Source of the DNA: Phlebotomus papatasi
Lineage: Eukaryota; Arthropoda; Insecta; Diptera; Psychodidae
DNA length: 64,000 nucleotides
Reading direction: 5' to 3'
Assembly (NCBI RefSeq): GCF_024763615.1
Contig: NC_077222.1
Span: 67,146,001 to 67,210,000 of the forward strand
Both the position numbers and the translations under genes were made by a program. Below are positions 48,752 through 58,450 of the stretch, in pieces (positions within the stretch are counted from its first letter, which is position 1; each line of letters opens with the position of its first letter). Below the pieces are notes generated by a model, which worked only from the letters and a program-made list of their open reading frames with translations, searched no databases and had not been told where the DNA came from.

Positions 48752-51700
48752 TTAATTCTCATCATCATCCACATAAGCTTTCTCAAGTGCACTCAACTCA
48801 CCATTGTTACCCCATGGCTTCAATCTATCTGCTGAACACACATTTTCATAAGGAATCTGCGATACCTGTGTTAATGGAGTATCCTTCACCAAATAACGAT
48901 CACGTCCCATGACTTCCTCCACGATGTAGGGTCCTCTGTACCGAGGAAGAAGTTTCCTGGAAGTTCCGGTTGCTGGTGCATTCCATCGACAGAGAACAAG
49001 ATCTCCTGCTCTGTACTCGTGCGGTGCCTTGTGCGAATCGTTAAATTTTTGGGCTTGTTGTTCTTGATGGTTGGTCATCCTCATCAGAGCGGCTTCACGG
49101 AGGTCTGGAAGTGGCTCTTGGAACTCCCTGTCATCCACTGTATTTGAAATGGCATTCATCAATTTGTTCTTCAGGACATTGCGGGGTCTATATCCCATCA
49201 ACAACATTTGAGGTGACTCTCCAGTGACTCTATTCTCAAATGAATTAAGTGCCCACTGGATAGCGGGTAGACTTTGAGCCCAATTCTTTCCTGTCTGCTC
49301 ACTGGAGAGGCTGCGCAATGAATCCTTCACTGTCCGGAACATCCTCTCAATCTGCCCATTAGCCCTCGGGGTGGCAACTGCCACTGGAGATCTCTTGATG
49401 TCATATTCCTTGCAGAAATCCCTGAACTCTTTTGACTCGAAGGCTGCACCCTGATCACACACCAATACTGCTGGCATCCCAAAATACTGAGCTACTTCCT
49501 TTATAACTCTGATAGCTGCTTTGGAGTTCGGTGAAGGGACAGCTCTCAGAATACAGAATCTGGTGAAAGCGTCCACCAGACCAAAAATGTGTCCCTGTCT
49601 TTTTCCTTCGTCGAATGCTCCACAAAAATCAACATGAATAACGTAGAAAGGGATAGGTTTCTTTTCCAATACAAAGATCTGATGTCGATTCTCATCTTCT
49701 CCGGGTTTGGTCAGGTCACAGCTCAAGCATCCGTCAATATACTTTTTAATGTCTCGTCTCATTCTCGGCCACCAGTAATCCTTCCGCAACTGATTCAAGC
49801 AACTTGTCAATTCCCGGTGACCCATCTCATTATGTACTGCATGCATTACGTTGAATCTTACTCCTCGGGGGACATAAAATCTCAATCCTTTCTCCGTCTT
49901 GACAAAAACTCGTCCCTCCACTATTTCAAAGTCATTTCGTATCTTCTTTTCATCTGGCTCACCTTCTAATTTATCTTCCAGAATATCCTTGATCCGACTG
50001 ATCTCATGATCCTTCAGTTGTAGGGCAACCACCCAGTCATCATTTTGAGTATACACATTCATAACTAGTTGATCCTCTTCATCATCCTCTTCTATTTCAT
50101 CTTCTCTATCTGGTGGATGGCGGCTAAGAGCATCAACGTGTGCCATTCGTTCCCCTGGTCGATATTTTATTTCAAAGTCGTATTCCATGATTGTCAACCA
50201 CCACCGAGCAATTCTATCATCCACTCTCCTTGCTCGATGAGTCAATCTAAGAGCATTGCAATCTGTGTAGATCGTAAAATGTCGGCCAAGTAGATAATAT
50301 TTGAATCTCTTCAGGGTCTCTACTACGGCCATGGTTTCCCATTCGAAACTGGTGTACTTCTTTTCTGCTGGTGTGAGAGCTCGGCTGAAATAACTGATTG
50401 GTCGAGGATTCCCATCTTTGTCCAATTGGAGGAGAACACCAGCTATTCCGACTTTACTACCATCACAGTGAACTTCATGCACTGCATCCCTTGAGAACAA
50501 AGCCAGTACTGGATGATGGATTAAAGCTGCCTTGAGATTGGTGAAAGCCTTGTCCTGTTCTTCCGTCCAATTAGGATTTCCATTCTTCCTCAGCATCTGG
50601 GTCAGAGGAGCTGATATGATTGCGAAATTTGGGATGAATCGGCGGAAAAATCCAACGAGACCTAGAAATCTTCGGACTCCCTTCAGAGTTGTGGGTTGTT
50701 TGAATTCTTCAACAGCTTTAGTTTTTAAATTTCCTGGTGAGATTCCTGATGGGCTGATCTCGTGTCCCAAAAATGTCACATTGGTACTGAGAAACTTACA
50801 CTTATTCGGATTGAGAGTCAAATTGTGGAGGACCAGCTGTTGGAAAATCTTCTCAAGTATTTGAAAATGTTCCTGCACACCTTCTGTGGCCACCAAAATA
50901 TCATCCATGAAACAGATGACATTTTCGTTTCCAATTGGTCTCAAAACGTGTGACATAACCCTCATAAATATAGCTGGGGAGTTTGACAATCCAAAAGGCA
51001 CTCTTTTGAACTCGAAAAGTCCTTCCGTTGTGATAAATGCAGTCAACTTCCTGCTGTCTTTGTGAACTGACACTTGGTGATATCCCATTAGGAGATCGAG
51101 GCAAGAAAACACCTTCATACCACTGAGCCTTGTCAATTCTTCCTCGATGTGGGGCATTGGATAGTACTCCTTTTTGATACATTCGTTCAGCTTCCGGTAG
51201 TCCACACACATCCGGATATCGTTGCTGGACTTTTTCACATGAACCACAACAGGGCTGGCATAATTGGAAGTAGAAGGTTCGATGATGTCTGCTGCTAATA
51301 ACTCCTTTATCTTGTCACTGAGGGCTTTCCTGTATTCATATGGGACTCTATAAGCAGCATATTTGACCGGAGTGTCATTCAAGAGCTCAATCTTCATTTC
51401 CTCCACTCCAGTAAATCCCAATTCCTTGGTGTTCATGGCAAAACAACTTCGATATTCATTCAGCAAATTTGTCAATTCCTTTTTATACTCCTGAGTAGCA
51501 AGATCTCCCACCACTATATCATTCTCCTTCAAAGGAGTTGGAGCCGAAATTGCCATAATCCGATTTTTCTTCTCCCTCTGAAAGTCTTCAGATTTCTCTG
51601 GATCCATAACAGTCAGTCCTTCTTTGGAAATGATCGCCGTCAAATTATTTTGGTCGAAATAGTCTTTTCCCACTAACAGTGGTTCCTCCTGAACTTCATC

Positions 51701-52903
51701 TGGCACAATATGAACATTGATCTGTCGTGAAATCCCATCAATTGTCAACATTTGAGTAGAATACCCGAATGACCGATATTTTCCTCCCCCATAAGCATGA
51801 ATTGTCGATTTCGGGTCCAATGCAGCAATTCCTAATTCGTCAGCCACCTTCTTCCTCATAAGTGTGCAATTGCTGCCCAAATCAATGAAAGAGCGGAAGG
51901 CCTTACCCAGAACTGTAACCTCCTTGAGCAACTCATCTTTATTTGGTCGGGTGGTAGTTGCTGAAGCCACCCTAACGGGAAAATCCTTCTGTTTTGGACA
52001 TTGACGGATCAGATGATCTGGGGATTTGCACAGAAAACAGAGCCTCACTGTCTTTCCGGAAGTTCCCTGTGCCACATCTTTTTTCTTGTCTTCTATATTT
52101 TGATTGGATGAGGGTTCTGCCCGGTCATTGCGCCGATTTCCGGAGTCATTGTGGCGAGATTTCCCCTGGAATTGTGATCGATCTCCTTTGTCGTTGTGGG
52201 ACTGAGTGTGAGATTTTTGGGATTTTTCGTGTCGCTGATAGGGTGAATATCGTCCCCGATTGTCCTTTTTATTTGCCCATTTGTACCCTGATCGTGATGT
52301 GGATTGAGTATTTTCTTCCTTTACTTCCGCTTTTTCCATCCTCTTCATCATTTCCAGAAGTGCAGAAGGGGAAGCATGGGTAGTAGCAGACAAGACGCTC
52401 CTTTGGTGGTTATTTTTCACGCCTTTTATGATGTAATTCATCGTTGTGGTATCGTCCAATTTGATTCTTTTTGCCATGCTCAGCTGATCAAAGTAATAAG
52501 CAGTGGCTGTCTCTTTCGCTCCTTGACGACGTTTGCTCAATTTATCCAGGAATTCCGTCTTATCAATCACAGTAGGGAAGGTTTCCTCAAGGCAAGAGAC
52601 AAATTCCTCCCAGTTGTTAATATCATTTTGAGCTGACTGGTACCATGCTCTTGCTGGGCCTTTGAGCTTCAAAGTGGCCTGAAGGAGTTTCACTTCATCG
52701 GGAACCTGGTATTTAGTGCACACTTTCTTAACGGTATCAACCCATTGCTTTGCTTCCAAAGAATTGTCCCATTCAGGATCGAAATGGGGAAGTAAATCAC
52801 GTAGATCTCTCGCACTAATCTCCATTTTTGATGGCATCAAAATTCCCGACGTATCCCCTGAGTTTGAGGAGGTTGGGTGGGATCCCCCACGTGTATTGGG
52901 CAT
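48752..52903 (-). CDS. Ty3-type Gag-Pol polyprotein, 1383 aa
   Basis: Single uninterrupted frame, domains in order. Gag capsid-like region about 40-165 (WDNSLEAKQW, GPARAWYQS). Basic low-complexity region 200-280. CCHC zinc knuckle C289, C292, H297, C302. Aspartic protease with DLGS at 341-344 in place of the usual DSG/DTG. Reverse transcriptase about 515-715 with D603 and FMDD (D667, D668). RNase H about 805-925 with D814, E854/E856, D881, D924. Integrase zinc finger H1024, H1029, C1059, C1062. Integrase core D1092, D1150, E1186 with 35 residues between D and E. GPY motif at 1324-1326. All catalytic residues but the protease middle residue are canonical. Gag and pol are fused without a frameshift. 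The start at 52903 is the first ATG upstream of the capsid-like part. Confidence 0.96.
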   Translation of the reverse strand: MPNTRGGSHPTSSNSGDTSGILMPSKMEISARDLRDLLPHFDPEWDNSLEAKQWVDTVKKVCTKYQVPDEVKLLQATLKLKGPARAWYQSAQNDINNWEEFVSCLEETFPTVIDKTEFLDKLSKRRQGAKETATAYYFDQLSMAKRIKLDDTTTMNYIIKGVKNNHQRSVLSATTHASPSALLEMMKRMEKAEVKEENTQSTSRSGYKWANKKDNRGRYSPYQRHEKSQKSHTQSHNDKGDRSQFQGKSRHNDSGNRRNDRAEPSSNQNIEDKKKDVAQGTSGKTVRLCFLCKSPDHLIRQCPKQKDFPVRVASATTTRPNKDELLKEVTVLGKAFRSFIDLGSNCTLMRKKVADELGIAALDPKSTIHAYGGGKYRSFGYSTQMLTIDGISRQINVHIVPDEVQEEPLLVGKDYFDQNNLTAIISKEGLTVMDPEKSEDFQREKKNRIMAISAPTPLKENDIVVGDLATQEYKKELTNLLNEYRSCFAMNTKELGFTGVEEMKIELLNDTPVKYAAYRVPYEYRKALSDKIKELLAADIIEPSTSNYASPVVVHVKKSSNDIRMCVDYRKLNECIKKEYYPMPHIEEELTRLSGMKVFSCLDLLMGYHQVSVHKDSRKLTAFITTEGLFEFKRVPFGLSNSPAIFMRVMSHVLRPIGNENVICFMDDILVATEGVQEHFQILEKIFQQLVLHNLTLNPNKCKFLSTNVTFLGHEISPSGISPGNLKTKAVEEFKQPTTLKGVRRFLGLVGFFRRFIPNFAIISAPLTQMLRKNGNPNWTEEQDKAFTNLKAALIHHPVLALFSRDAVHEVHCDGSKVGIAGVLLQLDKDGNPRPISYFSRALTPAEKKYTSFEWETMAVVETLKRFKYYLLGRHFTIYTDCNALRLTHRARRVDDRIARWWLTIMEYDFEIKYRPGERMAHVDALSRHPPDREDEIEEDDEEDQLVMNVYTQNDDWVVALQLKDHEISRIKDILEDKLEGEPDEKKIRNDFEIVEGRVFVKTEKGLRFYVPRGVRFNVMHAVHNEMGHRELTSCLNQLRKDYWWPRMRRDIKKYIDGCLSCDLTKPGEDENRHQIFVLEKKPIPFYVIHVDFCGAFDEGKRQGHIFGLVDAFTRFCILRAVPSPNSKAAIRVIKEVAQYFGMPAVLVCDQGAAFESKEFRDFCKEYDIKRSPVAVATPRANGQIERMFRTVKDSLRSLSSEQTGKNWAQSLPAIQWALNSFENRVTGESPQMLLMGYRPRNVLKNKLMNAISNTVDDREFQEPLPDLREAALMRMTNHQEQQAQKFNDSHKAPHEYRAGDLVLCRWNAPATGTSRKLLPRYRGPYIVEEVMGRDRYLVKDTPLTQVSQIPYENVCSADRLKPWGNNGELSALEKAYVDDDEN

Positions 52904-53777
52904 CCTACTTTTTCACTGGAGAGTCTTGTGTGGATTTAAAAGGGAAAAATCGAAAGAAAAAGTCTCAAACAGTTATCTCCAACTTAACAGCTCTATTTGT
53001 CACTTTATAGAGCACAAAACTCTCAATTCCTCAAATAGTGTGTAATTACATATTTATTTTCATCCAAAATTACTCGAAAAATCATTTATTTGCACAAATT
53101 GCCTGGAAAATTTCATACCTTTACTCTGTACGAACACGATAAATCTTGTTTCACTTGGGGTAATATCTCACACAGAAAACTCACTGAAAATGTCAAATAT
53201 TTTTCTCAGGATATGCTACTTGGGTGGACAATAATTTAATTAATTACCTCTCAATAATTTTAGAACACTTTATTGCAAATAAATTGAATAAATCAGGGAA
53301 TTCACGAGAAAATGTTTGCACTCACCACAATGGCGTCTGACTTTGAAATGCGCTGCGTAAAAGGCTGAAAAGAAATCCTTCTCAAGCGGATCACGCCACT
53401 CGTTACACACACACACACACACACAGTCGCTCTCAAGAAGGCCTTCTCTACCACTCTCTCGTTCACCCTCACACATTCCAATGTGCATCAATTTAATTTT
53501 CTCCCTCTCACCCTTGTTATTTCTTACTCAATTTTCCATCTCCTTCGATCGCGCCACCGATTGCGTCATCCCGCCAATTTTCCTTTCCTGAAGTCCCAAG
53601 CTCCCTGATGATTTTTTCCCAGTCTATAATGAATTCCGGTGTGCCTCCATTTTCTCTGGACATGCATTTCAGCGCCCCCGAATCTCAGAAGCCTCATCTT
53701 CCTGTGTGTCACTTTTGGCGTTTCTCACTCACACACACGCGCGTGCAACTATTGCGCAACGATTCTAAGAATCTCGT
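52904..53777 (-). other. Ty3 5' leader
   Basis: About 870 bases between primer site and gag start, with a (CA)n run at 53404-53425. Longer than many Ty3 leaders. The 73-codon open stretch in it is low-complexity and not considered a gene. Confidence 0.7.
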
Positions 53778-53795
53778 ATCCCACTTCTGACTCTA
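53778..53795 (-). promoter_or_regulatory. primer-binding site, tRNA-Leu-like
   Basis: On the element strand TAGAGTCAGAAGTGGGAT directly follows the 5' LTR. It matches the complement of the conserved tRNA-Leu 3' end (TGGTGTCAGAAGTGGGAT) at 16 of 18 positions; the mismatches fall in the CCA-proximal part. Confidence 0.8.
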
Positions 53796-54095
53796 TGTGG
53801 TTTCACTCTGACCACAATTAATTATTTCTTAATAACACTCGCGATCTATAGTAATGAGGGAGGCGACTTTGCATCCTACTACCCGAGCACACAATGTCAC
53901 GCTCTCTACCTCATCACTTTACACTTCTATTCCCTAGCACGGTCACCGAAGAGTGATCGGGCTCTCTCACAAAAACTACCCCTAAGTGACAAAGTGCTCG
54001 AATAGCCGGATCCGCCGGAGGAGGGCACCACTGGTACCAATTCAAATGGGATTCCTAAGAGGGGTTATTCAACGGTGCCAGAGAGTGATTCCACA
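53796..54095 (-). repeat. 5' LTR
   Basis: 300 bp, the upstream LTR on the element strand, holding promoter and start signals that I cannot map precisely. Ends TGTGG/CCACA as in the other LTR. Confidence 0.95.
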
Positions 54096-54678
54096 CTTCA
54101 TTGCTTTTTTACACATGGAAAAAATATTCAAAAATTGCGGCACCAAACCAATTTTTGCATCAATTTGATGTTTTTTCCGTTCTCTGAGACAATATTCTTT
54201 AAAAAGAAAATGATATTTTAGTAAAATTAGCCAAATTTAAATACCTTGAACAAAAAGCAAAAAGCAATTGCCCGGTCAATTGCTTTTTCTTGACAATTCC
54301 ATATCACATAGTCCGTTAAGATTCTCTATTTAAATTCATTGTTCGAAATTTCATCGATCACCATCGAAATCAGCTGATGCCAAGAAAAATCAAAACAAAG
54401 GAAATTTTACTCATAAAACTCTTGTGAAAACTTTTGAAATGTATTTAAAATGAGTCTAGGCTTAGTGAAATTAAAGTTTACTATAAAATACTTGTGAATA
54501 ATGTGAACTACATTGTTTTGAACAACTGAAAATATTTCCCGCCTTGAACATTTTATTTACACTGGATGGCGCTGTTCTCAGTGAGTTATTTTATCGAAAA
54601 CAATGGAGGTGTCATATTCACTTCTCCATTGCTTCTTTGAAAATCGATTAAAAGAGCAATGGCCCAGTCTGTTCGATG

Positions 54679-56807
54679 CTAATAGGTCAAACAACACGTT
54701 AGAGTGATATTGTAACACGACTACTTTCCATGGCATTGTACTTCTATGATCCAGGTCAACATCAAAACGTTAAATTTGGATGTCCTACTGCCCCCGCTGT
54801 ATTCTCTAGCCTTGACCTTTTCTGATAATCACTTATTCCGTTCGATGGTACTAACTAAGTAGCACTTTGCCAATTGCAAAGAAATCGAAAATTGGGTGTA
54901 TGGATGATTTTGATCAAAGAATAACTTATGATAACTTCAGGGTATCCATTTATTGCCAAAGAAATGGCAAAAAAGTGTAGCTAGCGAGATCCGGTATTTT
55001 GAATAAATTATTTTTGGATTTCCTCCTGAAATTTTTACTGTTTTCTTGATCAAAAAAACCCCGGATTTCAAGTTGAGGATCTGGTATTTTGTAAAATTCA
55101 AATAAAATATTATACCTTTATTTAAAATATTATATTCTATCTTTGCTACAAAATCGCTAAAATACTAACTAAAATAATAAAGAATAAGTTGTATCCATCT
55201 ATGTAAATCTCCCATGTTATGTCAGTCGGGTTTTATGATATTATGAACATTGATGGCATGAAGATCTCCCCCATTAGCCATCATCTTACCATGGGGCTAT
55301 TTGGTTTCTTTTGGAAATGAGGTAAAATATTCTCAATAGTCTGTGCACGGAATTAGATTTGAAATGACTCAATTTCTTTTAGAGCTTTTCTATATCGAAA
55401 AGAAATGATAATTTACAGCTTCCGCTAGAGGAACATCCTTGGTCACACAATTCAATGTATTCACCCACCAGTATATTTATTGACTTTTCTGCCCAAAAGG
55501 TTCATCCCTTTAAGAATACGAATAGGCGAGTATCAAAATTTTTCTCAATACTCTTTCATTGATCATATGGGATGTTACTTTCTTGTTTATTACCATAAAT
55601 ATCCAATTGTGTATTATATAGAATCGATCATGTGAACACAGATAAATTGCTAGATTTTTGCATTGACGATGGAGAATTTCACTTTCACCAGCAAAGAGGA
55701 AAGACACACTTTCGCAATATATAAATAAGGGTAATAAATGTCACCCATTAGACAAAATACAAGTTTTGGGGGCAAAATTTGGGAACTTTCCGACAAACAC
55801 ATAAATCTGATTTTCCTTTCAAAATATCTCAAGGGGCAATTGCCAATATTCATCGTTAGGGATGAAGGCCTTAAAGGGTGGGATACTCTTCTATGACTTC
55901 TTACTATAGAATAGAGCTTGGCTTCCAAATTGACTCTTGCGGATTCTTATTGAAAGACCAAGTGACACTACTTCGGGGCACTCAATTGAATACTGCATCA
56001 AATTCGCGTATCAAATATACTCCAGACAAATGGTGAATTCAACCAGTCTGGAACAATTGCCCATCAGCCTTTCAAATCATTGAAATTTATGGCTTCGAGA
56101 TCACTTTCCGCCCTATTGTCCGGCCCCTTTGAGGCATATGCTCTCTGTTCATGTCGATTGGAATTAATAATGGGGCACTCGAGGCTTTCTCAATGAATCA
56201 CCAAGTCCAGACTAGGATGTGAGCTTTTTTAAATGCCTTTGCTATTTTGGACAATTGTCCCCGGCTTATTTCGATACACGCTACACTCCGAAAATCTATT
56301 GGATTTTGAGAAGAGGCAGGAATTACACTTGTTTCAATATTAAAGTAATTAAGTCAAATATCTTTAGTATTTTGAAAACTTAATATCGAATAATTGTTCG
56401 GGATTCTAAACAAAATAACCAGTTTTGATTTTTTTCAATTCATTGCAAAATAAAAAATTGATTGAATGATGTAATTTAATATTTTAGTCTTTCGAAAGCA
56501 GAAATATATTAAGAATCTTATGTAAATAAGACAAATTAAAAAATCGGAAAATTTAATCGGATGTTTTAATTTTAAAACATCACAAATATGATTTTTGTGG
56601 CGTCCTTTTTAATATCGATCAAAATTGCTCTATTTTTGAACATTTCATATTTGGCAAGAGAATAATTATACATGCCAGTGAGAGAACCATTTCCTCTTCC
56701 ATAAGTGTTGTATAAATTCCTTAAGGTTTCGCTTCTAAAACAGTTACATCTTTTATAAATGTAATTCTAAGAGAGAAAATAAATAATCAATCGTATCTAT
56801 CGCATAT
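54679..56807. other. about 2.1 kb non-coding DNA
   Basis: 55200-56250 is less AT-rich and looks single-copy. Frames on minus at 55510-55928 have no support. No repeat ends recognised. Confidence 0.4.
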
Positions 56808-57030
56808 TAGGGGAAAGTGGGGTGCTTTTGAATGTGGGGCAGTTTTGAATTTGCGATTTTTCACCTATTTTAAAATACAATTTACCCTTATCATGATGTA
56901 ATTCAGCTGCACAAACAGATTGAAAAGCTAAATTACTTTTTGATATGGCTCAGTTCCACTTATACATATGAGAAAAATCTCAATTTCAAAGCTGTCCCAC
57001 TTTCAAAGGTGATCCATCCATGCCCCTGCA
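56808..57030. mobile_element. TAGGG-type MITE (GGGGCACC family), copy 4
   Basis: Left end TAGGGGAAAGTGGGGTGC; right end decayed (GATCCATCCATGCCCC). The core matches copies 1 and 3 in reverse (TTTTGATATGGCTCAGTTCC). Confidence 0.75.
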
Positions 57031-57177
57031 GATAACAGCTAGACCATATTGGAAAATTTATTTCTGAAAAATTGATACCCAAATCACCCCTGGGAAATGA
57101 TTTTTAATTACTTTAGTTACCAATCATAAGCCCCAGATAAACATATGGTAGCTGAGATTCTTTAGATAATACATAAT

Positions 57178-57448
57178 AATAATATATAATAATGATGGTA
57201 CAACGTTCCATAGAGAAACTAGGCCTTCCCACAAGGGGAGTTCGGGACATCCAGTATTATTTTTTTCTCTTATACAGGGATGGAGTGATCAGTCCCATGC
57301 CCCGTGGAATCAAGTCCAGTGAAGCTCACTGGATGCAATTCGAACCCTTTGAACGTCGGAAAAATTCCTGGTGACCTGAAGGGTATTCGAACCTGGGACA
57401 CTTGCATCATAGAGCGAGTGCTCTACCACTTGACCCATTGAGTGCCTA
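57178..57448 (-). mobile_element. tRNA-headed SINE family A, copy 3
   Basis: Minus-strand head GGCACTCAATGGGTCAAGTGG with the cleanest A-box (GTGGTAGAGCA) and B-box (GGTTCGAATACC) of the three copies. The AAT-type tail lies at 57175-57192. It appears to be the least decayed copy. Confidence 0.88.
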
Positions 57449-57494
57449 TAATAGTAAATAGTATAAGAATAAAATGCTTAAATCAGATATGCAA

Positions 57495-57830
57495 TTTCCA
57501 GTGGAATCCTAGTGGAAATTCAGCGAAAATCCAGTGGAAATATAAATTCATAGTAGCTGAGATTTCGGGGTAAAGAATCGCATTGAACAAACTGTTGTTA
57601 TCGGTCGAAATGGATAAAATTGGCGCTACGCGATTCTTTTAAAATTTAACTCACAATCAACTTTTCACGCATTTTAAATTGCAAGAACCCCAAGTTGCAC
57701 GCATTTCGAGGTCACTTGTAAAGAATCTTAGCTACCATGAATTTGTATTTCCACTGGATGTACACTGACTAGAATTTCACTGGAAATCCACAATATTTCC
57801 ACAATAATTCCACTGAATTTCTAGTGGAAT
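57495..57830. mobile_element. foldback element with CCAGTGGAAAT units at both ends
   Basis: Three or four short (T)CCAGTGGAAAT-type units stand at the left end, and complementary units (CCACTGGA, CACTGGAAAT) at the right. They flank a well-matched inner repeat AATTCATAGTAGCTGAGAT / ATCTTAGCTACCATGAATT. Confidence 0.75.
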
Positions 57831-57954
57831 TCAACTGGGTTTACAACCTTCTATCGTATGGTTCTAGAGATGATAAATGACCACTGAATTTCAAATTATG
57901 ACCAAAATAATCTTTAAAAAAGAACTATTTTCAACAAAGCGACGTGAGGGCCTC

Positions 57955-58450
57955 AACAGACCTGAGGATTAGCCGAGAGACGGCTTAGCGTAATTATGTT
58001 TGAAATAATGATTAAACTACATTTCCATAATTTTCCACTAAATCGTCTCTCGGCTTAAGTCGTAAGTGTGTCTAGATCTTAAGTATAATGTTCTAAATCA
58101 GAGGCGTGCAAGAACCATTGAAAGCGAATAAACGTCAAATAAAACATGCACGTCAGTAGTCAAAACGCTACCTGAATAAACTTATTTTGACGTTTATTCG
58201 GTTTCAACGGTTCTTGCACACCTCTGCTCTAAATGCACTGGCGACTTAATCCAAGAAACGTCTTAACGTAATTATAATCAAAATAATGATCAAATTACAT
58301 TTCCATCAATTTTTGACTAATCCGTCTCAAAGCTTAAGCCGAGAGACGGCTCATTTGGTAGGAAACTGATGGGAATTTAATCAAATCATTATTTTGATTA
58401 TAATTTCGTTAAAACTTTTCTCGGCTTAAGTGGTAATCGTGTATAGTTGA
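57955..58450. repeat. AAGCCGAGAGACG repeats around a hAT-like MITE
   Basis: GCCGAGAGACGGCTTA at 57972 with its complement near 58045 bounds one unit of about 110 bp. A related unit with AAGCCGAGAGACGG lies at 58236-58440, and both contain AATAATGATNAAATTACATTTCCAT-like cores (N marks variation). The MITE 58099-58226 lies between them. Confidence 0.6.
58099..58226. mobile_element. hAT-like MITE, 128 bp
   Basis: TIRs CAGAGGCGTGCAAGAACC and CAGAGGTGTGCAAGAACC (complement), pairing on through TTGAAA and GAATAAACGTCAAA. Flanked by 8-bp near-duplicates TTCTAAAT (58091-58098) and CTCTAAAT (58227-58234). An 8-bp duplication with a CAGAGG terminus is typical of hAT elements. Confidence 0.88.

Larger units (their letters stand above)
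47933..54095 (-). mobile_element. complete Ty3-type LTR retrotransposon, 6163 bp
   Basis: Two 300-bp LTRs bounded by TGTGG and CCACA, flanked by a 4-bp duplication CTTC (47929-47932 and 54096-54099), a primer site next to the 5' LTR, an approximately 870-base leader, one gag-pol frame, and a short 3' tail with a weak purine tract (AGGAAAGGCCGAG) before the 3' LTR. Single fused frame, 4-bp duplication and a tRNA-Leu-type primer suggest the mdg3 branch, but this placement is tentative. No envelope gene. Intact frame and seemingly identical LTRs indicate recent insertion. Confidence 0.95.
47883..54678. mobile_element. inverted-repeat element carrying the Ty3 insertion
   Basis: 17-bp perfect TIRs CATCGAACAGACTGGGC at 47883 and in complement at 54662-54678. 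A CATTGCTTTTTTAC-type box lies near each end. Without the retrotransposon and one target copy it is about 629 bp. The interior 54100-54660 has no transposase. Flanking duplication is unclear (TAAT lies near both ends, offset by one or two bases). Confidence 0.75.

Noticed and set aside
49589..52636. Plus-strand frames inside the Ty3 element
   Set aside because: Antisense shadows of the gag-pol frame.
53270..53491. 73-codon frame in the Ty3 leader
   Set aside because: Driven by a (CA)n run and low-complexity sequence; no retroviral accessory or envelope features.
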